Below are positions 1 through 6,539 of a stretch of DNA of 9,076 nt, piece by piece. How positions within the stretch are numbered: the first letter of the stretch is position 1; each line of letters begins with the position of its first letter. Source of the DNA: an uncultured Lachnospiraceae bacterium (GTDB taxonomy: Bacteria > Bacillota > Clostridia > Lachnospirales > Lachnospiraceae); NCBI GenBank assembly GCA_934370915.1, contig CAKRNI010000096.1, positions 1 to 9,076 of the forward strand, in the 5' to 3' direction. The position numbers and the translations under genes were made by a program. A model generated the notes under the pieces. The model did not search any database and was not told the DNA's origin. It worked only from the letters and a program-made list of their open reading frames with translations.

Positions 1-1230
1 GTTGAGATCGTAAAGATCGTGATCGTTCCGATGGTGATCATCAATTCCGTCGGCATGGTGATCTTCTTTAATGTTTTTAAATCGATCTTCAACACGGAAG
101 ACTTAAAGGTCGCATCCAAGGTCTCCCTCGCAATGAGAACCGCCGAGCGGTGTACCCCGTATCTGGGCTCTGTGGAGAATGACCGGAAGACTGCGGGAAA
201 GATCATCGACATTATTATGGAAGAGTACCACTGTCAGGGCGCGGCACTGATCGATGATATGAAATTTCTGGCAAGGAGCGGGGCATTTTCCAGTATCGTT
301 CTCACAGAGAACAATTATCCGAGACTTCTGTCCGCGACAAAGACCTTCAAGACGACGAGGATCAGCCGCGTGCCTTTACCGGAGGATGGATTTTATCCTC
401 TTTATAAGGAGAATGTGATCATCTCTGCACCGATCCTCCTCGATGAGGGAAAGGTTCTGGCGCTTGTGATGCTGGTGAAGAAAAATGCCTATTCCTATCG
501 GGCGGACATTGAATTTGTCACGGGACTGGCGAATCACTTCGCGATGCAGATCAAGCTCTCTGAGATGGAGAAACAGAAGGAAGAGCTGAGAAAAGCGGAG
601 CTTCGGACCCTGCAGTCCCAGATCAATCCGCACTTCCTGTTCAATTCATTAAATACGATCTCCTACTTCTGCCGGGAAAAGCCGGAGAAGGCGAGGGAGC
701 TCTTACTGGCACTGAGCTCCTATTTCCGCAGCATGCTGGAGGATACCGATTATATGGTAACGCTGGACACGGAGTTAGAGCATGTAAAAGCCTATACGAT
801 GCTGGAGGAGGCGCGGTTTGAAAAACGTCTTTCGATCGAGATCAATGCGGATCCGGAGGCGCTTCGAAGCTGCGTGCCGAACCTGATCTTACAGCCCATC
901 GTGGAGAATGCGGTCCATCACGGGGCAATGCAGAGGGAAAAAGGAGTCGGAAAGGTCATCGTAAACGTGAAACGGGAGGAGCGATCCACGAGGATCGATG
1001 TGATCGACAACGGACCGGGAATGGACTACCGGATCGTCCAGAGCCTGTACGGCGGGGAAAAAGTAGAACACACAGGAATCGGAATGATGAACGTGCAGCA
1101 GAGACTGATCTCCTTATACGGAAAGTCCTACGGACTTCAGATTGTGACAAGCGAAGAAGGGACGGATGTGCGGATGAACATTCCGGACAGCGCGGCTGGA
1201 AGCGCGCAGCAGGAGAAAGCGATCGGCTGA
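1..1230 (+). CDS. LytS-type sensor histidine kinase, 5' end missing
   Basis: Membrane sensor kinase that would autophosphorylate a histidine and pass the phosphate to the LytTR regulator encoded next. The reading frame is open to the first base, so the gene starts outside the window and the GTG at 19 is not a real start. Counting visible residues from base 1, residues 1 to about 27 (VPMVIINSVGMVIFF) match the last membrane helix of the 5TM-LYT sensor domain. About 45-185 is a GAF-like region. A short linker helix leads to the His_kinase H-box (QINPHFLFN, His211, codon 631-633). The ATPase follows: N-box LQPIVENAVHHG with Asn303, DNGPGMD at about 336-342, and GIGMMNVQQRL at about 359-369. All catalytic boxes are intact. 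Homologues act with LytTR regulators on cell-wall/autolysis or pyruvate-transport genes; the signal here cannot be read from sequence. Confidence 0.93.
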   Translation, partial: VEIVKIVIVPMVIINSVGMVIFFNVFKSIFNTEDLKVASKVSLAMRTAERCTPYLGSVENDRKTAGKIIDIIMEEYHCQGAALIDDMKFLARSGAFSSIVLTENNYPRLLSATKTFKTTRISRVPLPEDGFYPLYKENVIISAPILLDEGKVLALVMLVKKNAYSYRADIEFVTGLANHFAMQIKLSEMEKQKEELRKAELRTLQSQINPHFLFNSLNTISYFCREKPEKARELLLALSSYFRSMLEDTDYMVTLDTELEHVKAYTMLEEARFEKRLSIEINADPEALRSCVPNLILQPIVENAVHHGAMQREKGVGKVIVNVKREERSTRIDVIDNGPGMDYRIVQSLYGGEKVEHTGIGMMNVQQRLISLYGKSYGLQIVTSEEGTDVRMNIPDSAAGSAQQEKAIG

Positions 1231-1254
1231 CGATTTTTTGGAAGAGCAGAGGAC

Positions 1255-1286
1255 AACAGCCTGCTGTTTGAACAGCGGAGTTTTTG
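1255..1286 (+). terminator. Attenuator-like hairpin between kinase and regulator genes
   Basis: The gap between the two-component genes contains CTGCTGT (1261-1267), loop TTGA, ACAGCGG (1272-1278), giving a 7-bp stem with one U-G pair. It is followed by AG and five T residues (1281-1285). A second copy of AACAGC at 1255-1260 could pair with GCTGTT at 1263-1268 instead, although with a very tight loop. It looks like a weak intrinsic terminator that would lower regulator expression relative to the kinase. The stem is short, so it may leak or do nothing. Confidence 0.35.
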
Positions 1287-1295
1287 ACAGAACAT

Positions 1296-1301
1296 GGGAG
1301 G
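1296..1301 (+). promoter_or_regulatory. Ribosome binding site of the LytTR regulator gene
   Basis: GGGAGG lies 8 bases before the ATG at 1310. A second ATG at 1303 is out of frame, so spacing and frame both fix the start at 1310. Confidence 0.75.
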
Positions 1302-1309
1302 CATGAGGT

Positions 1310-2032
1310 ATGAGAATAGCAGTAGTTGACGATGAGCGCCCGGCAAGAAGCGAACTCAAATATCTGTTGGAACAGTGTGAGCCGGAGGCGGAGATCGCAG
1401 AGGCCGACGGAAGCGAAGAATTTCTTGCAATGCTGGAGAATGAGAACTTTGATGTGTGTTTTGTGGATATCAATCTGGGCGGCATGAACGGCACGACGCT
1501 GGCATCCATGATAAAGAGAAAGCAGCCGGACACGCTGATCATCTTTGCCACTGCGTTTAGGGAATACGCGGTAAAGGCCTTTGAGATCGGAGCGGTGGAT
1601 TATCTCTTAAAACCCTTTGACTATGAACGCGTCAAACGGGCGATGGAGCGGGTCCATGAACACATAAAGGAAAAGGCCGCCGGCCCCGGATATGAAATCG
1701 GAAAGATCATGGTGAACGTGGGCTCCAGCTTTCAGGTCGTTGACGTGGCGGATATCGTGTTCATCGAGACGGAAAAGCGTTCCTGTAAGATCCATATGAA
1801 GGACGGATCCTTCTATCTGCAGAACGAGTCACTGAACAATTATGAGACTCACCTGAAAAAGAGCCGGTTCTTCCGGATCCACAAGAGCTACCTGATCAAT
1901 CTGGATTATGTGAAGGAGATGCAGGTGAGCTACAATAATGGATATTGTGTAAAGATGAAATTTTATGATGCAGAGGCACTGCCGATCGGACGGACGCAGG
2001 TAAAGGAATTCCGGCAGATTTTTGAAAAGTAG
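1310..2032 (+). CDS. LytTR-family response regulator
   Basis: Cytoplasmic transcription regulator of 240 residues, the partner of the upstream LytS-type kinase. Residues 1 to about 118 form a receiver domain with the acidic pair Asp7/Asp8 (VVDDE), phospho-acceptor Asp53 (FVDINLGGMNG), Thr81 (FATAF) and Lys101 (LLKPF), all in the expected places. Residues about 132-238 form a LytTR DNA-binding domain, recognisable from VADIVFIETEKRSCKIH, the FFRIHKSYLINLDYV block and the LPIGRTQVKEF end. The length is typical. LytTR proteins usually bind pairs of direct repeats near ACAGTTNAG; targets are not identifiable here apart from a weak candidate at 2044-2070. It follows the kinase by 79 bases, so co-transcription is likely but may be attenuated by the hairpin in the gap. 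Confidence 0.95.
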   Translation: MRIAVVDDERPARSELKYLLEQCEPEAEIAEADGSEEFLAMLENENFDVCFVDINLGGMNGTTLASMIKRKQPDTLIIFATAFREYAVKAFEIGAVDYLLKPFDYERVKRAMERVHEHIKEKAAGPGYEIGKIMVNVGSSFQVVDVADIVFIETEKRSCKIHMKDGSFYLQNESLNNYETHLKKSRFFRIHKSYLINLDYVKEMQVSYNNGYCVKMKFYDAEALPIGRTQVKEFRQIFEK

Positions 2033-2071
2033 GAATAATTAGAACAGTAAGGAAAATATCAACAGTGGAGA

Positions 2072-2127
2072 TCCCGCCGAGAGTCTGAAGCGTACAGATG
2101 CTGTACGGATGAAGCTCTGCGGCGGGA
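2072..2127. other. Long stem-loop between convergent genes, possible bidirectional terminator
   Basis: TCCCGCCG (2072-2079) pairs with CGGCGGGA (2120-2127). AGAG (2080-2083) continues against CTCT (2115-2118) across a single bulged G. Inside, CGTACAG (2091-2097) pairs perfectly with CTGTACG (2101-2107) around ATG. The result is a two-storey 56-base hairpin between the regulator gene and the convergent pepT gene. Neither strand has a clean T-run right after it, so it is not a textbook intrinsic terminator. A terminator, mRNA 3' end stabiliser or small structured RNA are all possible. Confidence 0.55.
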
Positions 2128-2175
2128 GAATGTACCAAAGCGTATGCTGTTATCCGTAGATTTATAAAAGAGATA

Positions 2176-3396
2176 TTAAAAGTGGGAGTATTCTTTAATA
2201 ATATTCACAAGAATCTTCGACACAAGTTCCATATCCTCCGCTGTGATGTATTCCAGCGGACCATGATATTCTCTGCCGCCGACCCCGAGATTCGGACATG
2301 GGAGACCGCGGTAGCTTAATTTCGCTCCGGCGGTGCCGCCCCGCAGCGGGCGGATCACAGGTGTGATCCCGGCATCGATTGCGGCTTTTTTCGCATTTTC
2401 TATGAGATGACAGCAGGTCTCTGTGATCGGCCGCATGTTTTTGTAGAGTTCCCTGACAGTGACAGAGACGGTGCCGTCACCGTACTTTTCATTCATCTGA
2501 TCAGCCAGGGAGGTAATGGTCTGGATCCTGTTTTTCAGTCCGGCTTCCTCAAAATCTCGTACTTCGTAGACATACATGGCCTCCGTTACATCCCCATGAG
2601 AGTGGTTCAGGTGATAGAAACCTTCCCGGCCATCGGTATCCATCGGTGTTTCCTCCGGCGGAAGAAGGTTGTTGATCTCGATGCCGACAAGGTTCGCGTT
2701 GACCATGTGATGCTTTGCAAATCCGGTGTGGGCTTTCTTGCCGTGGATGATCAGGATCAGTTCCGCAGCGTTAAAGTTCTCATATCCGATCTCTCCGGAT
2801 TCCACTCCATCCACCGTGTAGGCAAACTGGGCGCCGAACCGGTCGGGATCAAAGTGTTCGGTCCCATGGCCGATCTCCTCATCGGAGATGAAGGCGACGT
2901 CGACTTCCCCGTGGGGGATATTCTCCTGGATGATGGTCTCGAGGGCCGTTATGATCTCGGCGATTCCCGCTTTATCATCGGCTCCGAGAAGAGAGGTTCC
3001 GTCCGTTGTGATCAGGGTGCGGCCTTTTAATGACGCAAGATGTGGAAAGTCGGAGACACGGAGCGTGAGACCGGAGATGCCTAAAGGGATGTCTGTGGCG
3101 TCATAATCCGGGATCACCTGGGGATGGATCTCCAGGCCATTAAAATCCGGTGAAGTATCCATGTGGGCGAGAAAACCGATCCGCAGGCAGTCTGTATATC
3201 CGGGTGTGGCGGAAAGTCTTCCGTAGACGATGCCGTGGTTTGTGACTTCCACGTTGGTGAGACCGAGATTTTTTAATTCATAGGCAAGAAGATGTGCCAG
3301 GTTAAAAAGGCGCATGGTGCTGGGGCTTGTAGTGCTCCGGCGGTCGGACATGGTGCCGATCTTTAAATATTCTAAAAAGCGTTCGTATGGTTTCAT
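2176..3396 (-). CDS. pepT: Peptidase T (tripeptide aminopeptidase), diverged paralogue
   Basis: Cytoplasmic zinc aminopeptidase of the M20B family, 406 residues, expected to remove the N-terminal residue of tripeptides. The metal ligands known for E. coli PepT have clear counterparts: His78 and Asp80 (AHMDTSP), Asp140 (GADDKAG), Glu173/Glu174 (SDEEIGHG), Asp196 (TVDG) and His378 (EYHGP). His223 lies in the dimerisation-domain KAHTG motif. Two changes stand out against the usual family block RGGTDG-x-x-L-x-F: here it is RGGTAG (351-356, Ala356 in place of Asp) and SYRGLPCPNL (Tyr in place of Phe). The start has a weak AGGA 8 bases upstream (3405-3408), and the opening YERFLEYLKIGTMSD matches PepT N-termini. 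It lies 300 bases downstream of a second, more canonical pepT on the same strand, and probably has its own promoter. The metal site looks competent; substrate preference may differ. Confidence 0.93.
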   Translation of the reverse strand: MKPYERFLEYLKIGTMSDRRSTTSPSTMRLFNLAHLLAYELKNLGLTNVEVTNHGIVYGRLSATPGYTDCLRIGFLAHMDTSPDFNGLEIHPQVIPDYDATDIPLGISGLTLRVSDFPHLASLKGRTLITTDGTSLLGADDKAGIAEIITALETIIQENIPHGEVDVAFISDEEIGHGTEHFDPDRFGAQFAYTVDGVESGEIGYENFNAAELILIIHGKKAHTGFAKHHMVNANLVGIEINNLLPPEETPMDTDGREGFYHLNHSHGDVTEAMYVYEVRDFEEAGLKNRIQTITSLADQMNEKYGDGTVSVTVRELYKNMRPITETCCHLIENAKKAAIDAGITPVIRPLRGGTAGAKLSYRGLPCPNLGVGGREYHGPLEYITAEDMELVSKILVNIIKEYSHF

Positions 3397-3453
3397 ATCT
3401 TATTTCCTGTAAATATCCCAGACAAAGGTTAAGATCATCAGAGATGTGAGGGC

Positions 3454-3591
3454 GTTACAGATTCCTCCGGTTTATGAATGAAAATCTGACTGCGCATTTC
3501 GTGCGCGGCAGACATATAATTTTACTGCCATGTCCGTACAGGACAAACGATTTAATTCTGTCACTTTTTAGGGGAAATGTCAATCTGTAAC
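3454..3591. repeat. 10-bp perfect inverted repeat within the pepT-pepT spacer
   Basis: GTTACAGATT at 3454-3463 and its exact reverse complement AATCTGTAAC at 3582-3591 are 118 bases apart. They enclose both promoter candidates of the distal pepT gene and two smaller dyads. The smaller dyads are GCGCA-TTTCG-TGCGC at 3492-3506 and TGTCC-GTACA-GGACA at 3531-3545. No coding sequence is apparent in this stretch. Confidence 0.5.
3519..3583 (-). promoter_or_regulatory. Candidate promoters of the distal pepT gene
   Basis: Two overlapping possibilities read towards pepT at 3396. The first is TTGACA (3583-3578), 17-base spacer, CAGAAT (3560-3555). The second is TTGTCC (3546-3541), 16-base spacer, TAAAAT (3524-3519). 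The dyad TGTCC-GTACA-GGACA (3531-3545) covers the -35 and spacer of the second promoter, where a repressor could sit. The leader would be at least 100 bases long and can form a GCGCA/TGCGC hairpin at 3492-3506. Confidence 0.45.
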
Positions 3592-3600
3592 CATTAAAAT

Positions 3601-3668
3601 ATCCCAGTCAGACAAACTACCGTGAAGAAAAGGAGAAATACAGCAGCAGTGACTTGTCCGACTGGGAT
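3601..3668 (-). terminator. 15-bp stem-loop after the proximal pepT gene
   Basis: Read on the minus strand, ATCCCAGTCGGACAA (3668-3654) pairs over all 15 positions with TTGTCTGACTGGGAT (3615-3601), with one G-U pair and a 38-base loop. On the plus strand the same position would be an A-C mismatch, which suggests the structure works in the minus-strand transcript. It is followed by ATATTTTAATGG, a modest U-rich tract. It could terminate or process the symporter-pepT mRNA. The long loop is unusual for an intrinsic terminator. Confidence 0.5.
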
Positions 3669-3671
3669 GGA

Positions 3672-3695
3672 ATCTGCCCAGACGATTGGGCAGAT
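3672..3695 (-). other. 9-bp hairpin directly after the proximal pepT stop codon
   Basis: ATCTGCCCA (3672-3680) and TGGGCAGAT (3687-3695) form a perfect 9-bp stem with loop GACGAT, starting one base after the pepT stop codon. No T-run follows it on the minus strand; instead the 15-bp stem at 3601-3668 comes next. The two stems together may form a compound terminator or a 3'-end protection structure. Confidence 0.5.
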
Positions 3696-3696
3696 C

Positions 3697-4911
3697 TTAT
3701 GAGAAGCTGGAGACAAGGTTTGCGAGAACGCGCACCATGGACTCCATAGCCTGGACTGGAATAAATTCGTATCTTCCGTGGAAGTTTAAGCCGCCGGTGG
3801 AAAGATTCGGGCACGGAAGACCCATGAAGGTGAGCCGTGCCCCGTCAGTGCCGCCGCGGATCGCCGGAGTGGATGGTGTGATGCCGCAGGAGAGAAATGC
3901 CTCTTTCGCCTTATCGATGAGCTCCATATGGTTTTCAAGGGGATCTCTCATGTTCTTCATGGTATCACGGATGTGAAGTTCCACTGTGCCGTTACCGTAG
4001 AAGTGGTTCATATAGGCAGCGATGCTCTCCATCCGGTCCTTCTGCTTCCAGAACTTCTCGCGGTCATGTTCCCGGAGATTATAGATCAGACGGCAGTGTT
4101 CCACTCCGCCTTCCACAGAGCGGAGATGATAGAAGCCTTCATAGTTTTCTGTGCATGCCGGGATCTCCGTGGCCGGAACCATGGACTGGAACTCATGGGC
4201 ATAGAGAAGAGCATTTTTAAGCTTCCCTTTTCCGGATCCGGTGTGGATGCTGACTCCGTTGATATCAACGGTAACAGTGGCACCGTTGAAGTTTTCGTAT
4301 TCGATCTCACCCAGGAGACCGCCGTCCACAGTGTAGGCAAAATCGGCACCAAATTTTTTTACATCGAAGAAGGATGCCCCGGCACCAATCTCTTCATCCG
4401 GGGTAAATCCGACGCGGATCGTTCCGTGGGGGATCTCCGGGTGGGAGATGAGGTATGCACAGGTCTCAAGGATCTCCGCCACACCGGCTTTGTCATCTGC
4501 ACCGAGCAGTGTGGTTCCATCGGTGGTGATCAGGGTCTGTCCCTTAAAATCGTTGAGAAACGGAAATTCGTCCATGGTCATGGAGATTCCAAGGCTTTCG
4601 TTTAACAGGATATCGCCGCCCTGGTATTCGATGATCTGGGGACGGATATCTTTCCCACTTGCCGCCGGGGACGTGTCCATATGGGAGATGAGTCCGATGA
4701 CCGGGGCATTTTCAGTGTTAGCCGGAAGCGTGCCCATGACATAAGCATGGGCATCCACTTCCACGTCCTGAAGTCCCAGACGGCGCATGTCGTCTGCGAG
4801 AAGATTTGCGAGATCATACTGGGCTGCGGTTGATGGGCACTTGCCGGTATTTTCGCAGGACGTCGTATCGATAGAGATATATCTCAGAAAACGGTCAACA
4901 ACGGGTGTCAT
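3697..4911 (-). CDS. pepT: Peptidase T (tripeptide aminopeptidase)
   Basis: M20B zinc aminopeptidase of 404 residues, expected to release the N-terminal residue of tripeptides in the cytoplasm. Ligand motifs are all present: His77 and Asp79 (SHMDTSP), Asp139 (GADDKAG), Glu173/Glu174 (PDEEIGAG), Asp196 (YTVDG) and His378 (NFHGR). The C-terminal block RGGTDGARLTFMGLPCPNL followed by STGG is the classical family form, so this is the more canonical of the two PepT copies in the window. The ATG is supported by AAAAGGAG (4917-4924) 5 bases upstream. It starts 53 bases after the symporter gene on the same strand with no terminator visible between, so the two are probably one transcript. Coupling to a symporter suggests a role in amino-acid/peptide nutrition. 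Confidence 0.95.
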   Translation of the reverse strand: MTPVVDRFLRYISIDTTSCENTGKCPSTAAQYDLANLLADDMRRLGLQDVEVDAHAYVMGTLPANTENAPVIGLISHMDTSPAASGKDIRPQIIEYQGGDILLNESLGISMTMDEFPFLNDFKGQTLITTDGTTLLGADDKAGVAEILETCAYLISHPEIPHGTIRVGFTPDEEIGAGASFFDVKKFGADFAYTVDGGLLGEIEYENFNGATVTVDINGVSIHTGSGKGKLKNALLYAHEFQSMVPATEIPACTENYEGFYHLRSVEGGVEHCRLIYNLREHDREKFWKQKDRMESIAAYMNHFYGNGTVELHIRDTMKNMRDPLENHMELIDKAKEAFLSCGITPSTPAIRGGTDGARLTFMGLPCPNLSTGGLNFHGRYEFIPVQAMESMVRVLANLVSSFS

Positions 4912-4964
4912 GATAACTCCTTTTGCAGCTGTTATGGATCGCTGCTTCTGTGTGATTTCAAATT

Positions 4965-6386
4965 TTATGCTTCAGCAGCGCTCTTACGATAGAGAATGCG
5001 GCCGACGATGGCTACGATGGCGAAGAATCCGGTGTAAACGATACCGAATACGACCATCTGCGGGCTGGTTCCCTGTGTCAGGATATGGTACATGATCGGG
5101 AGCGCTACAAGGTCCGTGATCGAGATCATGATGTTTGCAATGGAATAGTCCTCAAGAGTCGGGCTGTCGTAGTTCGGGTCGCAGATCTTAAGGAGTGCCA
5201 TACCGGTCATCATAACGCCGGTGCCGGTACCGAAGGTGTAGATTCCGCGCTCAAACGGGAAGGAATCAGGAAGAAGCAGGCGGAAGTAGCGGATCGTCAT
5301 GAAGTAAACGAGGATGAAGCCGATGACACTGATGATGAGGATCGGTCCGATGAAGCCCATGACTGCCTTTAACGGCATGCTGGCGATGGCTGCGGTGATC
5401 GCAAAGTCGGAGAGCATTCCGCTTAAGTGGGATTTCACTTTCTTATCAATGAGCCACTCTAAGTGAAGCTTTACGAGCGCGAAGTTTACAACGTGCATGA
5501 TCATCAGTGCGTAAGGCCATACAGGGATCTCTTTGAAGCCTGGAACATTGTGGGATACCATGAATCCGCGAACGATGTAGGCGAGACCGGATACCATGAA
5601 GATCAGACCGAGGTGAACGGTCAGACATTCTACGTTGGAGTTGGATGTGGTCTCACGTCCGACAGAGATCTGGCGCTCAATATCGGTATTGATTCCGGAG
5701 TTTACAGAGTCTGGAAGGGAAGCGGCATCTTTTAAGTATACGGTGCGTCCCTGTTTCGCGGCGCGGTTGATCTGAATGATACCGAGGATGATGCCGCCGA
5801 TAAGTCCGATGGTAGCGAAGGTGGTCGCAACACCCTGGGCGAGTTCCCAGTTCGCGTTTCCGGCTTCCATGAGAACGTTTCCGACAGCGCCTGCGGTACC
5901 GTGTCCGCCGTTAAAGCCCTGACTCATCTCGAAACCGAAGTTGTTGTAAAGGTTTAATCCCGGAATCAGAGCGCCGAGGATCATGGCAGCGGCAACGCCG
6001 ACGATGATCTGGGAACCCATCTGGGACGCGTGGACTGCAGTTACCATTGCGATTCGGGATGCGTTGTGGACACTCTGGACTTTATTTTTCTTCTGCTTGT
6101 CCTTTTTCGGGAAGTTTCCGAGCGGGATCGCAGCGAAGATCGGCACGATCAGGATACTAGGGAGCAGGGACCATGTGGTAGTCCAGTCTTCCGGGAACGG
6201 GAGAACGGCGTGGGTGCCTAAAAGTTCCGGTCCGAGGAGCAGACCGACGAAGCCGCCGAGAACGGATGCCGGGATCAGGAGTTTTCTGAAGAGCGGCACT
6301 TTCGCACGTAAAAACATGCCGATCAGGAGAAGAAAGCCGAGGGAACCAAGGCTTTTTAACATCGATTGAAGCAGAGCACTTGTCAT
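4965..6386 (-). CDS. gltS: Sodium/glutamate symporter family (GltS/ESS-like) transporter
   Basis: Integral membrane sodium-coupled importer of 473 residues with roughly twelve hydrophobic segments (for example about 13-27, 37-52, 73-90, 127-143, 187-205, 256-276, 326-345, 346-366, 418-436 and 443-465). The two inverted structural repeats each carry a glycine-rich re-entrant signature: NGGHGTAGAVG at about 159-169 and FGTGTGVMMTG at about 385-395. These are the hallmark of the GltS family. It is longer than the roughly 400-residue E. coli GltS, mainly through hydrophilic loops at about 91-112 and 206-252. I chose the ATG at 6386 because TGGAGG precedes it at the right distance; an in-frame ATG at 6410 has no such site. 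The known family substrate is glutamate. The extra loops and the linkage to pepT leave room for a different anionic amino acid or small peptide. Confidence 0.85.
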   Translation of the reverse strand: MTSALLQSMLKSLGSLGFLLLIGMFLRAKVPLFRKLLIPASVLGGFVGLLLGPELLGTHAVLPFPEDWTTTWSLLPSILIVPIFAAIPLGNFPKKDKQKKNKVQSVHNASRIAMVTAVHASQMGSQIIVGVAAAMILGALIPGLNLYNNFGFEMSQGFNGGHGTAGAVGNVLMEAGNANWELAQGVATTFATIGLIGGIILGIIQINRAAKQGRTVYLKDAASLPDSVNSGINTDIERQISVGRETTSNSNVECLTVHLGLIFMVSGLAYIVRGFMVSHNVPGFKEIPVWPYALMIMHVVNFALVKLHLEWLIDKKVKSHLSGMLSDFAITAAIASMPLKAVMGFIGPILIISVIGFILVYFMTIRYFRLLLPDSFPFERGIYTFGTGTGVMMTGMALLKICDPNYDSPTLEDYSIANIMISITDLVALPIMYHILTQGTSPQMVVFGIVYTGFFAIVAIVGRILYRKSAAEA

Positions 6387-6393
6387 GATAAGA

Positions 6394-6399
6394 CCTCCA
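6394..6399 (-). promoter_or_regulatory. Ribosome binding site deciding the symporter start
   Basis: Minus-strand TGGAGG lies 7 bases before the ATG at 6386. It sits inside the reading frame of the upstream ATG at 6410, so it shows that the shorter protein is the real one. Confidence 0.8.
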
Positions 6400-6460
6400 T
6401 AAGTTTTCATTGCCAGGGCGGCTCTGGAACCGTCCTGCCTTGTATATTTTGTATAAAAAT

Positions 6461-6489
6461 ATTATATAAAACGGTAAGACTTTTGTGAA
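6461..6489 (-). promoter_or_regulatory. Promoter of the symporter-pepT operon
   Basis: On the minus strand TTCACA (6489-6484), a 17-base spacer and a perfect TATAAT (6466-6461) face the symporter gene. The predicted transcription start is near 6454, giving a leader of about 68 bases. The -35 hexamer lies within TTTCACA, which resembles the TATCACA half-site of the nearby palindrome. That is compatible with a LysR-type activator contacting both sites. Confidence 0.75.
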
Positions 6490-6511
6490 ATTCCAAAAGA
6501 CGTATGAGAGA

Positions 6512-6529
6512 TATCACAGAAATGTGATA
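6512..6529. promoter_or_regulatory. Palindromic operator, probable LysR-type regulator site
   Basis: TATCACA-GAAA-TGTGATA is a perfect 7-bp inverted repeat. Its centre is about 66 bases upstream of the predicted symporter start, the usual recognition-site position for LysR-type activators (near -65). It also overlaps the -35/spacer region of one candidate lysR promoter (TATAAT at 6540-6545), which would allow autorepression. The binding protein is inferred to be the LysR protein encoded at 6707. Confidence 0.65.
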
Positions 6530-6539
6530 ACAGGTAAAA

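Larger units (their letters stand above)
3411..3616. repeat. Imperfect direct repeat flanking the pepT-pepT spacer core
   Basis: AAATATCCCAG followed by ACAAA occurs at 3411-3426, just upstream of the distal pepT ribosome binding site. The same string with four extra bases (TCAG) inside occurs at 3597-3616. The two copies are about 186 bases apart. The second copy is also one arm of the long stem at 3601-3668. Confidence 0.6.

Noticed and set aside
1222..1239. ATCG-GCTGA-CGAT followed by T6 at the kinase stop codon as a terminator
   Set aside because: The stem is only 4 bp, too short to terminate on its own. The hairpin at 1261-1285 is the better candidate.
1114..1551. Minus-strand open frame across the kinase/regulator junction
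   Set aside because: Overlaps the ends of two clear plus-strand genes, and the Ser/Arg/Leu-rich product looks like antisense noise.
2407..3030. Plus-strand open frame of about 207 codons opposite the distal pepT gene
   Set aside because: It lies wholly antisense to a well-conserved peptidase, has no convincing ribosome binding site, and its protein shows no recognisable domain.
3411..3607. Direct repeat AAATATCCCAG as target-site duplication of an inserted element
   Set aside because: The 10-bp inverted repeat inside does not abut the direct repeats and there is no transposase or known element. Kept only as a structured-spacer finding.
3928..4605. Plus-strand open frame of about 225 codons opposite the proximal pepT gene
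   Set aside because: Antisense shadow of a conserved PepT gene. The similar shadow in the other pepT copy reflects shared codon patterns, not a real gene.
6413..6427. Small hairpin CCAG...CTGG before the symporter start as a riboswitch or terminator
   Set aside because: Only a 4-bp uninterrupted stem on the transcribed strand and no T-run, so it is too weak to call.
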